From Limnephilus marmoratus (Eukaryota > Arthropoda > Insecta > Trichoptera > Limnephilidae), in NCBI GenBank assembly GCA_917880885.1, contig OU862913.1, forward strand, positions 7,254,001-7,318,000: a stretch of DNA of 64,000 nucleotides. The letters run 5' to 3'. Positions within the stretch are counted from its first letter, which is position 1. The number at the start of each line of letters is the position of its first letter. Below are positions 33,885 through 44,893 of this stretch, one piece after another. The notes below the pieces were generated by a model. The model was given only the letters and a program-made list of their open reading frames with translations. It was not told where the DNA came from and did no database searches. A program made the position numbers and the translations under genes.

Positions 33885-34684
33885 CTCAATTCAATTATTA
33901 AAACTAACAATGAAAATTTTATTGAAAGTCCCTGTAAGAACTTGCACAACATTCATCAATCTTAACATCATGTTAATTAAACAACTTTATTCTAAAACCG
34001 CACTCCTTTACATTTATTAGTACAAAACACAAGATATAATAACTAACACATATATTAGAAACACGCTCACAGATCTCAGGGTCAAAAACAGGTCCAACAT
34101 GATTAAAAATTTGGAGGAAAAAGCTTCTTATACCATGGTACTAATTTTAAAATAAAATCTCACTCTCAGTTATTTATTTCATCTGCCTTAATTATGGACA
34201 CTCTTACAATATCCGAATCGTTGGCTAAAGAAGGAGGAGCACAAAAACCACAACACTCCAAAATAAATAACGATAATAGATCTATTTTCTAGTTTAGTAT
34301 TATTATTTATATTGTTTGAGTCTGATTCTCTTGTTGTAGCGGTGACGGCTGGTCGATATTCTAATAAAATTAGTTCATTTAGATATTCGTTCTCTTGGAG
34401 ATAATTTTGCTGATTAAATTTCACTAATTATATTGCGATAGGTTTTTTGTCAGAGTTCTATGTTTGCTTAAATTTCATGCGGTAAATGTGAGAATGGATT
34501 TATATTATGTGTGTCCGGAGATCTGCATATAGTCAGGATTCTTAAGTGATTTTTTAAGATGAGCTGAAGACATTGTGAATTTATATTTGTTACGTCTTTG
34601 AATGAGTTTGTGATATGATTTTAAATGTCTTTATTTTTATGTTATCAACGTTTTGTTGTTGTTATTATTATTATGTTTTTCAAG

Positions 34685-34840
34685 GTAGCATAAATTTGGA
34701 GACTGTCCCCATCAAGACAGAACCAGGACCCCGAGAAGAAGATGGAGAGGGAAATACTTATACGGAAATAGAAATAGATCTGACAGATGTTAAAAAGGAA
34801 GGCTCAGAGTACTCTGAAAGTATTACCCAGACTGCTGCAG
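34685..34840 (+). CDS. Zinc-finger gene unit 2, N-terminal exon B4
   Basis: A 156-nt symmetric (phase 1-1) exon with acceptor TTTTTCAAG at 34684 and donor GTAATATC. It encodes SINLETVPIKTEPGPREEDG, YTEIEIDLTDVKKEGSEY and SITQTAA. The two K-x-E motifs seen in A, B1 and B3 are kept (I-K-T-E-P and V-K-K-E). This is the intact homologue of the broken exon B2 of unit 1. Confidence 0.78.
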
Positions 34841-34926
34841 GTAATATCGAGTCTCGGTTGTTTTAATTATTTTCTCGTTTCATTATAGATTCCTTCTTAT
34901 TGAGCTTTATCCGTTATCTTTTGCAG

Positions 34927-35450
34927 ATAAAATAACGGACCTGAAGATGCACCCTGGAGAAAAACCTTATTTGTGTTTATATTGTACCTACTCCTGTTCA
35001 AACAAATCATATTTAAAAGGGCACTTACGCATCCATACTAGTGAAAAACCTCATTCGTGTTCCCATTGTAACTACTCCTCCTTAAAAAAGTATAATTTAA
35101 TAAGGCACTTACGCGCCCATACTGGAGAAAAGCCTCATTTATGTCCCCATTGTAACTACTCTTGCTCAAACAGACCAGATTTAATAAAGCACATACGCAT
35201 TCATACTGGAGAAAGGCCTCACTCATGTCCACATTGTAACTACTCCTGCTCAAGCAAATCACATTTAACAAGGCACTTACGCACCCATACTGGCGAAAAG
35301 CCTTACTCATGTTCCAAATGTAACTACGCCTGCTCCCACAATCCCACAGTCACAATTAACACTGCACTTACCACTTACGCACCCATACTGGAGAAAAGCT
35401 TTACTCATGTTCCCATTGCATTTACTCCTGCTTATACAAGTCAGTCTTAA
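34927..35450 (+). CDS. Zinc-finger gene unit 2, C-terminal exon with four C2H2 fingers
   Basis: Acceptor TTTTGCAG at 34926; with the phase-1 base from B4 the frame is DKITDLKMHPGEKPYLC and runs 174 residues. Fingers start at CLYCTYSC, CSHCNYSS, CPHCNYSC and CPHCNYSC, each with the HxxxH pair and TSEKP, TGEKP or TGERP linkers; a fifth starts (CSKCNYAC) but is disrupted by small insertions. The tail TYAPILEKSFTHVPIAFTPA matches that of unit 1 in a shifted frame. Ten fingers fewer than unit 1. Full spliced protein with A, B3 and B4 is 328 residues. Likely nuclear DNA-binding protein; target unknown. Confidence 0.75.
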
Positions 35451-35780
35451 TAAGGCATTTGCTCTCCCATTCTGAAGAAAAACCTTTTTCATGATCCTAT
35501 ACTGTTGAACCGTTTTATCACGAAAACTGATGGTCCTTACTTTCAGGTACTTAAATTTAAAAAGTTGTAGGTACATGAAAGCAACTTCTTACTATTTAGT
35601 TTAGTAGTAATATAATAAAGTATACAAAACAAATTAAAATTTGATGGAATCTCGTGGAACTTTTAACTATTTGCCTTGATGTTTAATATATTTTCATAAA
35701 AATATTTCATTCAAATAGGTGTTTGTTTTAATTTAAATTTCTAATATATCGTACGAGTTTCTCAACAATTTATTTATTAC

Positions 35781-35871
35781 TTGAATACCGCACAAGAATC
35801 CCAACTGCTCCCGTCTGGAGTCAATGGGACTATGGCATCCCCAATTGGGATATGTTGTGAGGCTGTCTGAC
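35781..35871 (-). mobile_element. SINE 3'-end fragment
   Basis: Reverse complement of the last 90 bp of the SINE at 15346-15796 (GAATACCGCACAAGAATCCC, then CTGCTCCCGTCTGGAG, then GGCATCCCCAATTGGGATAT). It occupies the position where unit 1 has a LINE fragment with the same end (18575). Confidence 0.8.
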
Positions 35872-36410
35872 ATGTATCTGACAGATCCCAATGCGTTAAA
35901 CTCAGTACCACAAAGAGCCAGAATTTGCCCATTAGTTACGGGGTCCCTCAAGGCAGTGTTATAGGTCCAACGCTCTTCCTAATATATATTAACGAGTTAT
36001 GCAACCTAGATATCGATGCCACTATTGTCAGTTTCGCCGATGACACTGTCCTACTCTTCCAAGCAAAAGATTGGCTTACCGCATATTCCAAAGCGGAGGA
36101 AGGAATTCAACAGGTAAAATATTGGCTTGACTCGAACATATTAACTCTAAATGTACAGAAAACCAAATACTTACTGTCTAGTCTCACCAATATCCCAAAG
36201 TCATACCTAGCCCCGCCATTAAATATACACAAATGTAAAAATTCATCTCTAAACCGGAACTGTGACTGCCCATGCCTAGAGCAAGTAAACATTATCAAAT
36301 ATTTAGGAGTAACCTTCGATACACACCTGAATTGGAAACAACATATACATAATACTACAAACAAAATCCGAAAATCTATATACTTTTTCAAACAAACTTT
36401 ACAAACATAC
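35872..36410 (+). pseudogene. Non-LTR reverse transcriptase fragment
   Basis: Starts abruptly after the SINE piece with a frame reading SDRSQCVKLSTTKSQN, then YGVPQGSVIGPTLFLIYINE, the catalytic SFADDTVLLF and NIIKYLGVTFDTHLNWK. It stops at YFFKQTLQTYFF where a Penelope fragment begins. Truncated at both ends; related to the - strand LINE at 46.9-47.8 kb (FADDTALV, SIKYLGVIID). Confidence 0.85.
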
Positions 36411-36565
36411 TTTTTTAGAACCCCTTTCTATAGCAATTCTCCCATTCATCAAAGGCTCGACAGATAAAATCAGTCGAATCCTCAAAAGCAATAAAATCAA
36501 AACTATTTATAAATCAGAAAATAAAATCTCGTCTCTATTAACACTTCCTCCCCGGACCGGGGTAA
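36411..36565 (+). pseudogene. Penelope-like element fragment (before the GIY-YIG domain)
   Basis: The frame reads LSIAILPFIKGSTDKISRIL, KSNKIKTIYKSENKISSLL, TLPPRTG. This is the conserved linker between reverse transcriptase and GIY-YIG endonuclease in Penelope-like elements (PFI-G-TD-I-R-L and KT-Y). It is fused directly to the LINE fragment. Confidence 0.7.
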
Positions 36566-37698
36566 TGGACTTACACTAACGAGGGTTTTACGCTGTATCT
36601 AAGTTGTTTTTTAAATCACATACTCAATAATTTAGGTTATCCTAGAAAAACTATTTGGTTATCGATCTGCATTTAAAAAAATAATATCGCATTACTATTT
36701 TTTTAAATATTAAATAATTTCTATCAAATTCCGGCGGATTATCTGTTCCGCCCCCCCCGCTGCCCCGCTGTTATATCGGCTGGCACTTCCCCGTCCCCAT
36801 GTCCTGCCGATGAAGATTGCGGGGTCTGGTAGCCGATCAGTAAAAGTTGCTTTTTAGTAGAAAGGTCTGTTTCTTAATAACTGAGTCACGCTGCCTTTAT
36901 TACTATTACTTTACCATTTTGCTTTACTTAAAAATTGACGAAAGCAAAAGTGGGCGGTTGCCTAACTGAACAATTCTATCGATGGCAACTAATAAATAAG
37001 GTTTAAATAGAAAGAACTGGGTGCAGCTCGCTTACACTACGCACCTAGTATGTTCTTTTTACAATGCTAAAACGTTCGCTTGCTTCTCCGAGATAGTTCT
37101 GTCTGGGTCGTTTCCAGTAACATCTAGGAACTAAGAATTCATATTTTTTAAGAACATAATTCAAAATACATCCGTCTCTGTTTGTCATATTAAATACAAG
37201 TAGGTAAGAAAGAGACGATTGTTTTATTTTCTTTCTTGAAAGAAGAACAAAATACAGTATGGTTAAGGTATACAGCAAATAAATAGTGTTGTCAGTTTTA
37301 ATTACCAACTCGTTTCATTTTGGCGATAAATAATTATATGTTAGACCCGACCAGTTTCACCGTGCTACAGACATCTTCAGATTGGTAAGTACATTTAATC
37401 TTTTGCAATGGCATCCGCAATTTTCTGTTTCAGGGGTGTAAAATATTATTTATTGTAGGTACGCAACATTAAAATTTTGCAATTTAATTGTTTGCTTTTA
37501 TTGATGTAATGAATGTTGAATATATCGGTGTCTAACTGCTTGTTATTGCAGCTTATTATGGGATATTTACACAAGTTGTTAATTTGATTCGCAAATTCTT
37601 ACATTTTGTGATATATATTTTTTAATATATTTTATAATCATAATATTTTTTCCACATAAACATTATGTCCACGTTTTAAAATTTTCACGGCCAAAAGT
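36566..37698. other. No gene seen
   Basis: Non-coding. A short C/G-rich stretch lies at about 36735-36850. No repeats of the window's families are recognised. Confidence 0.5.
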
Positions 37699-37904
37699 AT
37701 TTTCGTTATTTGTTTATGGGGTAGGTATTATGCCGTGTTACCTACCTCCTTCTTTAGTCAACGTTTCGGACAGCGTGCAGTGTCCATCGTCAGGGCAGAT
37801 CCGGCAGATGTGTGATGATGGACACTGCAACGCTGTCCGAAACGTTGGCTGAAGAAGGAGGAAACGCAACACGGCATAACACCCCAAAAACAAATAACGA
37901 AAAT
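37699..37904. repeat. Foldback hairpin repeat, copy 1
   Basis: Arms TTTTCGTTATTTGTTTATGG..CGTTTCGGACAGCG and CGCTGTCCGAAACGTTGGCT..AAATAACGAAAA pair over about 90 bp; loop around 37795 (ATCGTCAGGGCAGATCCGGC). A shorter copy is at 43733-43895 and half-copies are in both zinc-finger units (about 2375 and 34205). Confidence 0.85.
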
Positions 37905-38055
37905 TATGTATCTATTTTCAAACCAGACAACGGTGTATAGTACAAGCGCACATAGGTAGGGTAGGGGGGGGGCTAGTTGAGCAATGGGGCAAGTTGAGCA
38001 ATTGAATAGAGAAGTCACAAGAAGTCACGACACGCGGAACAGTGACGTCACCACT

Positions 38056-38780
38056 AACCATTTCAGTAATGCCAACTTGACGCTGTATTTTTATGACCCG
38101 ATTAAAAATGGACTTTTTAATATTTTTTTAAAAACTCTGCGTTTAATATTATTTAATAAAACTTATATAATTCAGAATCAGCGTTTATTGGTCTATATGA
38201 ACATATTTTTTTAATGCCATAATATTTTTCACTGGAGTTCCTTATTGCCGCATTTACATAGTTATCATCATTTAGATTTTATGCAGCTGTTTAGTCCCAG
38301 ACCTCATAGTATTTTTATAAACTTACTTCAATTCCGAAATGTAAGGTCGGGGCTAGTTGGGCAGTCATTGCTATTGGAGACTTTTTCAGCTCCACACAGG
38401 AGGTCCTGATGAAAATAGTTAACCATTTCAGTAATGCCAACTTGACGCTGTATTTTTATGACCCGATTAAAAATGGACTTTTTAATATTTTTTAAAAACT
38501 CTGCGTTTAATATTATTTAATAAAACTTATATATTCAGAATCAGCGTTTATTGGTCTATATGAACATATTTTTTTAATGCCATAATATTTTTCACTGGAG
38601 TTCCTTATTGCCGCATTTACATAGTTATCATCCTTTAGATTTTATGCAGCTGTTTAGTTGCAGACCTCATAGTATTTTTATAAACTTACTTCAATTCCGA
38701 AATGTAAGGTCGGGGCTAGTTGGGCAGTCATTGCTATTGGAGACTTTTTCAGCTCCACACAGGAGGTCCTGATGAAAATA
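38056..38780. repeat. Direct duplication of about 363 bp
   Basis: AACCATTTCAGTAATGCCAA...CTGATGAAAATAGTT occurs twice. Each copy ends with the first 30 bp of the GC-rich repeat, so the duplication happened after that repeat had inserted. Confidence 0.88.
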
Positions 38781-39246
38781 GTTTAAGGAAAGGAACCTTA
38801 AGGAAATAATTTCTAATTATTTCGAGGGGTTTCCATGTGGAGGGTATGTTTAAGGAAATAGAGGAGAGAAAGTTCTGGAAAAGAAAAAGGTTTGAGGGAT
38901 GGATGGGTAGGATTCTGGGTATCAATGTGTCTAGGTGTGCTGGATGTATGAATCTATCCCTCCAACTACGGTGCGGGGAGGTTAGTCGAAAGAGTCTGGC
39001 TGGAGTTGGCCTCCCATTGGCCTCGAATTGGCCTCCCTAAACCAGTCTCTCTCTCCATCCGGCCTGCCACGCAGAAAGTAGGCAGACCGGATGTAGACAA
39101 ACGAGATCTAGAAAAACCTCACCCCATAAACCCGGGCACCCCTTCTAAGTCACCAAACGTAGCGAACCACCAGAAGTGAGCTATGGCAGAGGTGTTGGTT
39201 ATCCAATACATGGTTTGTAGGGCGGCGGTACCCAAACCCAAATTGT
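38751..39246 (+). repeat. GC-rich interspersed repeat, copy g
   Basis: Long copy from CTCCACACAGGAGGTCCTGA to GGCGGCGGTACCCAAACCCA, including the CCGGCCTGCCACGCAGAAAG middle block. Lies inside the TIR element 37956-39585. Confidence 0.75.
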
Positions 39247-39627
39247 AAAATAAACAATTTATTTATTTATTATAATCGGCGTTAAGTAGGTGTGTGCAGC
39301 TTTCGTAATAATATTGGGTTTCTTCTTTCTCTTGCTCAACTTAACCCATTCCCTTGCTCAACTTACTCCACCCATCAGGCACGTGTAGTAACTCTGAACT
39401 TTTTACTTACACGACATTTGCTTGTTCAGGTAAAAAAATATGCTAATAATTATATTTGTGTCTGGAGGCGCTTAGAGCATGATAAATTGCCTGTTCAACA
39501 GTAAAGGTACTAAGTCAGTCTGATGCAACGTTCAGATATGATTGACTAAGTGAAAACTTGCTCAACTAGCCCCACTCTACCCTACTTGTGTATAACACTT
39601 TAGAATATGACTATAAAAATAATAAAA

Positions 39628-40035
39628 TTATTTGGATGATTTGCATAGCGCCGTTTTTATGAAAAATCATCTAAAACGCGCTGGTACCATTTCACGCCAT
39701 ATACCATTGTACCATTCTCACGCTATTTGACATCTTAGTAGAAGCGTTGAAATTAGTCTTACATTAATTATAATAAACAAAAAAGTATCATTTTATAGTT
39801 CCATTTATGTGAAAAAAACAAAATTCACGGTTTTTTGTTATTTTTTTTCTTTATAAATAATAAATAAATATTTAATGCATCATTAAAAATATAAAAGTAT
39901 AAACAAATTATAATCAACCAAAGGCACCAATGGTCATTTTTTGGATGCTTACATTTTTGAATTGTGATATTTTCGCGCCCTTGAGGTGATTTTCTCACGA
40001 AAATGGCGCTAAATAATCATCCAATAATCATTACG
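39628..40035. mobile_element. Inverted-repeat MITE upstream of the piggyBac transposase
   Basis: The left end ATTATTTGGATGATTTGCAT followed by AGCGCCGTTTTTATG pairs imperfectly with the right end (complement of CATGAAAATGGCGCTAAATAATCATCCAATAAT-like sequence). No coding capacity. Confidence 0.55.
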
Positions 40036-40210
40036 ATTATTTTGATAATACCGATCTTTTAGTATTGAAGAGTAAGTGGGTTGGTAATGCAAAATTGCTT
40101 TTTTCTGATTACAGATTGCGGATTCAGTTGATTGCCTGATATCGGGTTTACCTACTTACTATTTAAATCAGAATTTTTTTATAAAATTGTTACCCAATTG
40201 TGAAATCAAA

Positions 40211-42005
40211 ATGCCCAGAAAATTTTTAAGCGATGAGCAGGTGCGTGTGTTCTTGGAGGAAGAAATTAGTGATGGGTCTAACAGTGATTTTGAATTTGAA
40301 AACGTTCAGAACACATCGGATGTCGAAGATCATGTTTCGTTTGAAAGTTCTTCTGAAAGTGAATTCGACACCTCTGACGAAGATGCCGAAGAGATATCTG
40401 AAGAAATGGAAGACAAATCTTTTACTTCCAAATCTGGATTTAAGTGGAGTTCTGTTCCTCCGACACAATCCCGCAGAAAGGAACACAATATTATTAGCTC
40501 TCGTCCTGGCCTTACAGATCAAAGTAAAAATATTTCATCTATTGGAGACGCATTTGCGTTATTTATTACCGATGACATAATCACACAGATAGTTACCGAA
40601 ACCCAAAGATTTTGTGTGAGGGAAAGTAAAGGTACAGCCGATGATGCATCAATTTCAACGGATGAAATTAAATCATTTATCGGTTTATTGCTTGCTGCTG
40701 GGAGAAATCGTTGCAGAAAGATGCAGTTAAAAGACTTGTGGACAACTAATGACCTCTTCAGGCAATATTTTTATACTGCAGCTATGTCTAGAGATAGATT
40801 TTCATTCTTATTTAGCACTATACGATTTGATGATAGAGTGACTAGACACGAAAGAATCCATCAAAGTGGAACGAAACTGGAAGCCATCAAATCAGTATAT
40901 GAAAAATTCAATGAAGCCTGCATAATAAATTACTCCCCACATTCTCACATCACTGTCGACGAACGTTTGGCTACATACCGGGGATCATGTCCTTTCCGTG
41001 TGTATATGAAGAGTAAACCTGGACGATACGGAGTCAAAATATGGGTGGCGGCTGATGCCAAAACAGCCTACCTATATTCTGAATTCACAAGTATATACGG
41101 GTAAAATTGGCAATGCCCGAGAAATTAATCAGGGGTTACGAGTCGTTACTGACTTAGTAGCACCATATTACGGATCTGGAAGAGGTGTTACGACAGACAA
41201 CTTTTTCACATCAATACCTCTTGCCAATAAATTATTAGATAATAATTTGACGCTAACTGGAACATTAAGGGCAAATAAAAGAGAAATACCGAAAGAATTT
41301 TTACCATCTCCGCAAAGGGAGTTGAACACAAGTATTTTTGGTTTCACTGATGCACTAACAATTGTATCTTATGTCCCGAAAAAGAAGGCTGCAGTTGCTT
41401 TGCTTTCAACAGAGTTCCACGACAATAAAATTTCGGAAACTGAATCAAAAAAGCCTGAAATAATATTGCATTATAATGCAACAAAGGGGGCTGTAGATAC
41501 TGGCGACAAAATGACAAGGGAATATTCCTGCGTTAGGTCGACAAGAAGGTGGCCATTTCGAATTTTCATGGAAATTTTAGATATGGCTGCCTTGAATGCG
41601 TATATTGTTTGGATCACGAAATATCCAGAATGGCATTCAAATGACCGAAGCAGGCGAAAATTTTTTATCAGGGAGTTAGCCATGGACTTGGTAAAAAACA
41701 ATATTAAGACCAGAAAAGAAAGCGGTGTGCATTTTCATAAAGCACAGCAACACGGCTTTGAATTATTTGAAAAAGCAATGCCGAGCACGAGCGTCGATAC
41801 TGTGCTAAATGAAGAACGAAATTTACCTGCAAAGGCAATGCGAAGACGGTGTTATCTTTGCCCCCGCAACATTGATAGAAAAACTAAGCTCTGTTGTTTT
41901 ACTTGCGGAAAATCTATTTGTGTTCTGCACAGGTTCCAAGAAACTACAATTTTTTGTGCAAACTGTAAAACTGTTGAGGGCAACGCCAATAATGAAAATT
42001 GCTAA
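40211..42005 (+). pseudogene. piggyBac-family transposase with one frameshift
   Basis: The ATG at 40211 (MPRKFLSDEQVR) starts a protein of about 596 residues. An acidic N-terminus is followed by the piggyBac domain: SKNISSIGDAFALFITDDII, DEIKSFIGLLLAAGR, DLWTTNDLF. The first catalytic Asp is in HITVDERLATYRGSCPF. The reading frame breaks at about 41080 (LYSE against LNSQVYTGKIGN), a one-base change. It then resumes with the second Asp (GVTTDNFFTSIPLANK), the third in GAVDTGDKMTREYSCVRSTR and WP..F. The C-terminal Cys-rich finger is CYLCP...CCFTCGKSIC..H, then CANC. Everything except the single frameshift is intact. No matching TTAA ends were found around it. A sequencing or assembly error could mimic the lesion. 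Confidence 0.88.
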
Positions 42006-44240
42006 CATTAATAGAATTTACTTAGGACGGGTCACTCCACAGAATTTGAACAAATCATCAAACTTAGATGTTAATTTTCAGGTTCTGTGAAAATTCTATT
42101 AAAGTTCTGACATTATTTCTTTTCTGTGAAGTAACTCGCCTATGCCTTATACTGGTATAATAACAGAACTTGCTTTGAAATTTCACAGAACTTGAAAATG
42201 AACATCTAAATTTGATCAATTATTTAAATTCTTCGAAACAATTCATCCTTAATCTATTTTGAGGTCTACATTTTATACAAACAATCTGTCATTTTTTTAC
42301 TTACCAGATCCGACCTCAAGAAATTTCTTCTATTATTCACTTTTTCCGATTTTTTTGCTGTTTCTTTTTCTGGTCATCACTATATGGTGCCATAATCTGT
42401 AATTTTAAGTTTGTCTACTATTTTTATTTTTTTTCACGTTCTTTTGATAACACAAACTCAATGAGTATACTGGTTATGTGTGTTACCTTAGTGTATTCTC
42501 TGTCTAATTGTTTCATTTCTAAAATGTTCAAATTTGACAGTTTTTTGCTTAAAAATCTGTTTTGCTTTATTTATTGTCAATTTTATGTTATCTAATAATA
42601 AATTACATTGAGTTTCGGTTCTTTTAAATACTTTAAAAGCATTCATACTTATTCAAGTAATCACTAATATTTGGGGAATGAAAAACCTATTTTACTATAT
42701 AAAACAAACATGTTTCGATCATACCTTTTGTATTTTACCATTATGTAATGCAAAATCCTTTTTCTTTATTTGCAGACATGTTGCACTTTTCTGATATTGC
42801 TACGTAAATATTTTTTCATTTAAATTTATGTATGTGTATCTCCAAGCATAATGGTAATTTGGAAATTGTTAATTTATACGATTTTTTATTTATTTACTGG
42901 ATGTCAGGTTTACAATTTTCATTGCCATATTTTCCAGAATATTTGCAGTAATGTGCAATAAGCATGCAACCAGTAGCTATTACCAATAGTTTCTATACCT
43001 TCTTATAATATTCTATTGTATGTGTTTCCGTCAAATTACGTGAAAATGGTGTAATTAACGTCAGCTTGTTCGGTTTTGTCTTTTTTTATGCAATTTCTTC
43101 TGGAGCATATTCATCCGATTTACCAATAATTTAAAGCTAGGGATACATACGAGTATGTAACAAACATTAATCACCGACAGAATTTTTTCATATTTAATAA
43201 TGCGGACTTTATTCAATATTGGGTTTAACTTTTATTGTTTCGTGTGTGTTTTTTTAAATTGTTTATTTTTATGTAACATTTATTGGATTCTAGATTATAA
43301 TTCACATTTATTTCATGTTCATTTTTCGAACTTTTTGGAACTTGTATCGTGTGTATGAGTTATACCTCGCTGGCTCACGAAATAATATATTTTTTTTGCT
43401 TTGTAATAATATGATTAAGGGTAAATTTTTACATTTCAAGATCTGATTTTCATCCATCCAATATTTGCATGTAATTTTTTATATCTAAACATCGGTCGTC
43501 CAGTTGATTAATCGTCCAATCTCCAAAAAATTGGAATTTGGGTTGAGTACGCAGATATATGTAAAACCTCTTTCTGGTACAATACTCAGATTACTCATAA
43601 ACACAACCAAATCAATTATAATGCAGAAAAACTTGCAGTGAACAAACAGAAAAATTGTTTTCTGGGTTACGAGTAGGAAATTTCAAAATGTCATACTAAT
43701 ATACCGTTGTTTGCCAATGATATGATTTTAGATTTTCACGGCCAAAAGTATTTTCGTTGTTTGTTTTTGGGCTGTTATGCCGTATTACGCTACCTACTCA
43801 TTTAGCCAACGTTTCGGACAGCGTTACAGTGTCCATCATCAGGGCAGATGCGTGATGAACAAAATGTAACACGGCATAACACCCCAAAAACAAAAAAAAA
43901 TAAAAAAGTTGTTTGCCAATATTTACCTTCTTTTAAGAATAGATAAGTTCGTTATACTTTATGTGTAATTATTTTTGGTTCATTAAACTCATATTTATTA
44001 TAGAGTACGTACCTCAAATGAAAATGTGTTTTTGTTATTTTTTTATAAATTTCTTGATTTCACCACGCTGCGCTGTTACGGTGGTGAATTGGTATGTGGG
44101 ATATTGTAAAATTAAATAAAAAAAAATGTGTTTTTTACGAATGTCTTTTTCTATTTTCAAATACAATTTTTCCTATTTTCAACATGTTTATATATGTATC
44201 ATTTACGTTAAGGCACTTTGATGCTAGATGATATCCTAAA
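42006..44240. other. No gene seen; second foldback hairpin at its end
   Basis: Long A/T-rich stretch with no convincing coding signal. It probably includes the piggyBac element's 3' flank, but no terminal repeat could be identified. The hairpin copy at 43733-43895 is listed separately. Confidence 0.5.
43733..43895. repeat. Foldback hairpin repeat, copy 2 (right arm shortened)
   Basis: Same start (TTTTCACGGCCAAAAGTATT) and loop (CATCATCAGGGCAGAT) as the copy at 37699, but about 50 bp of the right arm are missing. It ends AACACGGCATAACACCCCAA. Confidence 0.8.
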
Positions 44241-44893
44241 TCTATATATGTATATAAAAAATAAATCCCTGTTTCTCTTGGTCACGTCATAACTTCAGAA
44301 AGACTTTACCTATTTCATTCAATTTTTTTTCAGTTTTCTAATACTTTGTAGAAGGTTCTTACGGAAAGAAAAATTAAGAAAATTGCGCAGAAACTTAGGT
44401 AAATTCAGAAAAATTAACGACTATTTTAACTTTGCACATTATTGTGAATTTAGCAGGCAGTTGTTTTTTTTAACAAAAGAATTGTCTATAGATTTTTAAA
44501 TTATAGATATTTTAAATAGATACCTATGTTAGATTGATGGTTCTTATAATATACGAAAACGAAAATTTGTAATATATGTTTTTTATTATATAATATATCT
44601 ATATATATATATATAAATATAATAATATTATTTTTCATATGAAAAACGAAAATTTTTAATAAAAAAAATTGTAATAGTTGGCACACGAGCTATTTTCAAA
44701 CTGAATGAACTGGGACTGAATATATGAACGGGGAAGCGGGAGGTGGGTGAGGGTAGGCGGGGAAGGTGAAAGGAGAACGCGGGAGAGGAAGGGGATGCGG
44801 AAGGGGAACGGGGACGCACGTGAAAAGACATGCAGGGAGAAACAATTTATTTCTTTGCATATGGCATTGCAACGCATGCCGGGAATCGGCTAG
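44241..44893 (+). mobile_element. Short non-autonomous Helitron
   Basis: Boundaries fit Helitron rules: host A, then TCTATATATG..., ending ...GGCTAG followed by host T (A|TC...CTAG|T). A small hairpin (GCCG-GGAAT-CGGC) stands just before the terminal CTAG. The end GCCGGGAATCGGCTAG resembles the 3' end of the Helitron at 60629 (CGCCGGGTCAGCTAG, - strand). 653 bp, no coding region; contains a purine-rich G-run block at 44725-44815. Confidence 0.7.

Larger units (their letters stand above)
37956..39585. mobile_element. TIR element with GTAGGGTAG...GGGGCTAGTTGAGCAA ends
   Basis: A 1630-bp element. The left end GTAGGGTAG then GGGGCTAGTTGAGCAA, and the right end's complement GTAGGGTAGAGTGGGGCTAG then TTGAGCAAG, form inverted repeats; the subterminal TTGAGCAA motif recurs on both sides. 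Inside is a direct duplication of about 363 bp (38056-38418 and 38419-38780) and GC-rich repeat g. No ORF. Target duplication not resolved. Class unknown. Confidence 0.7.
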
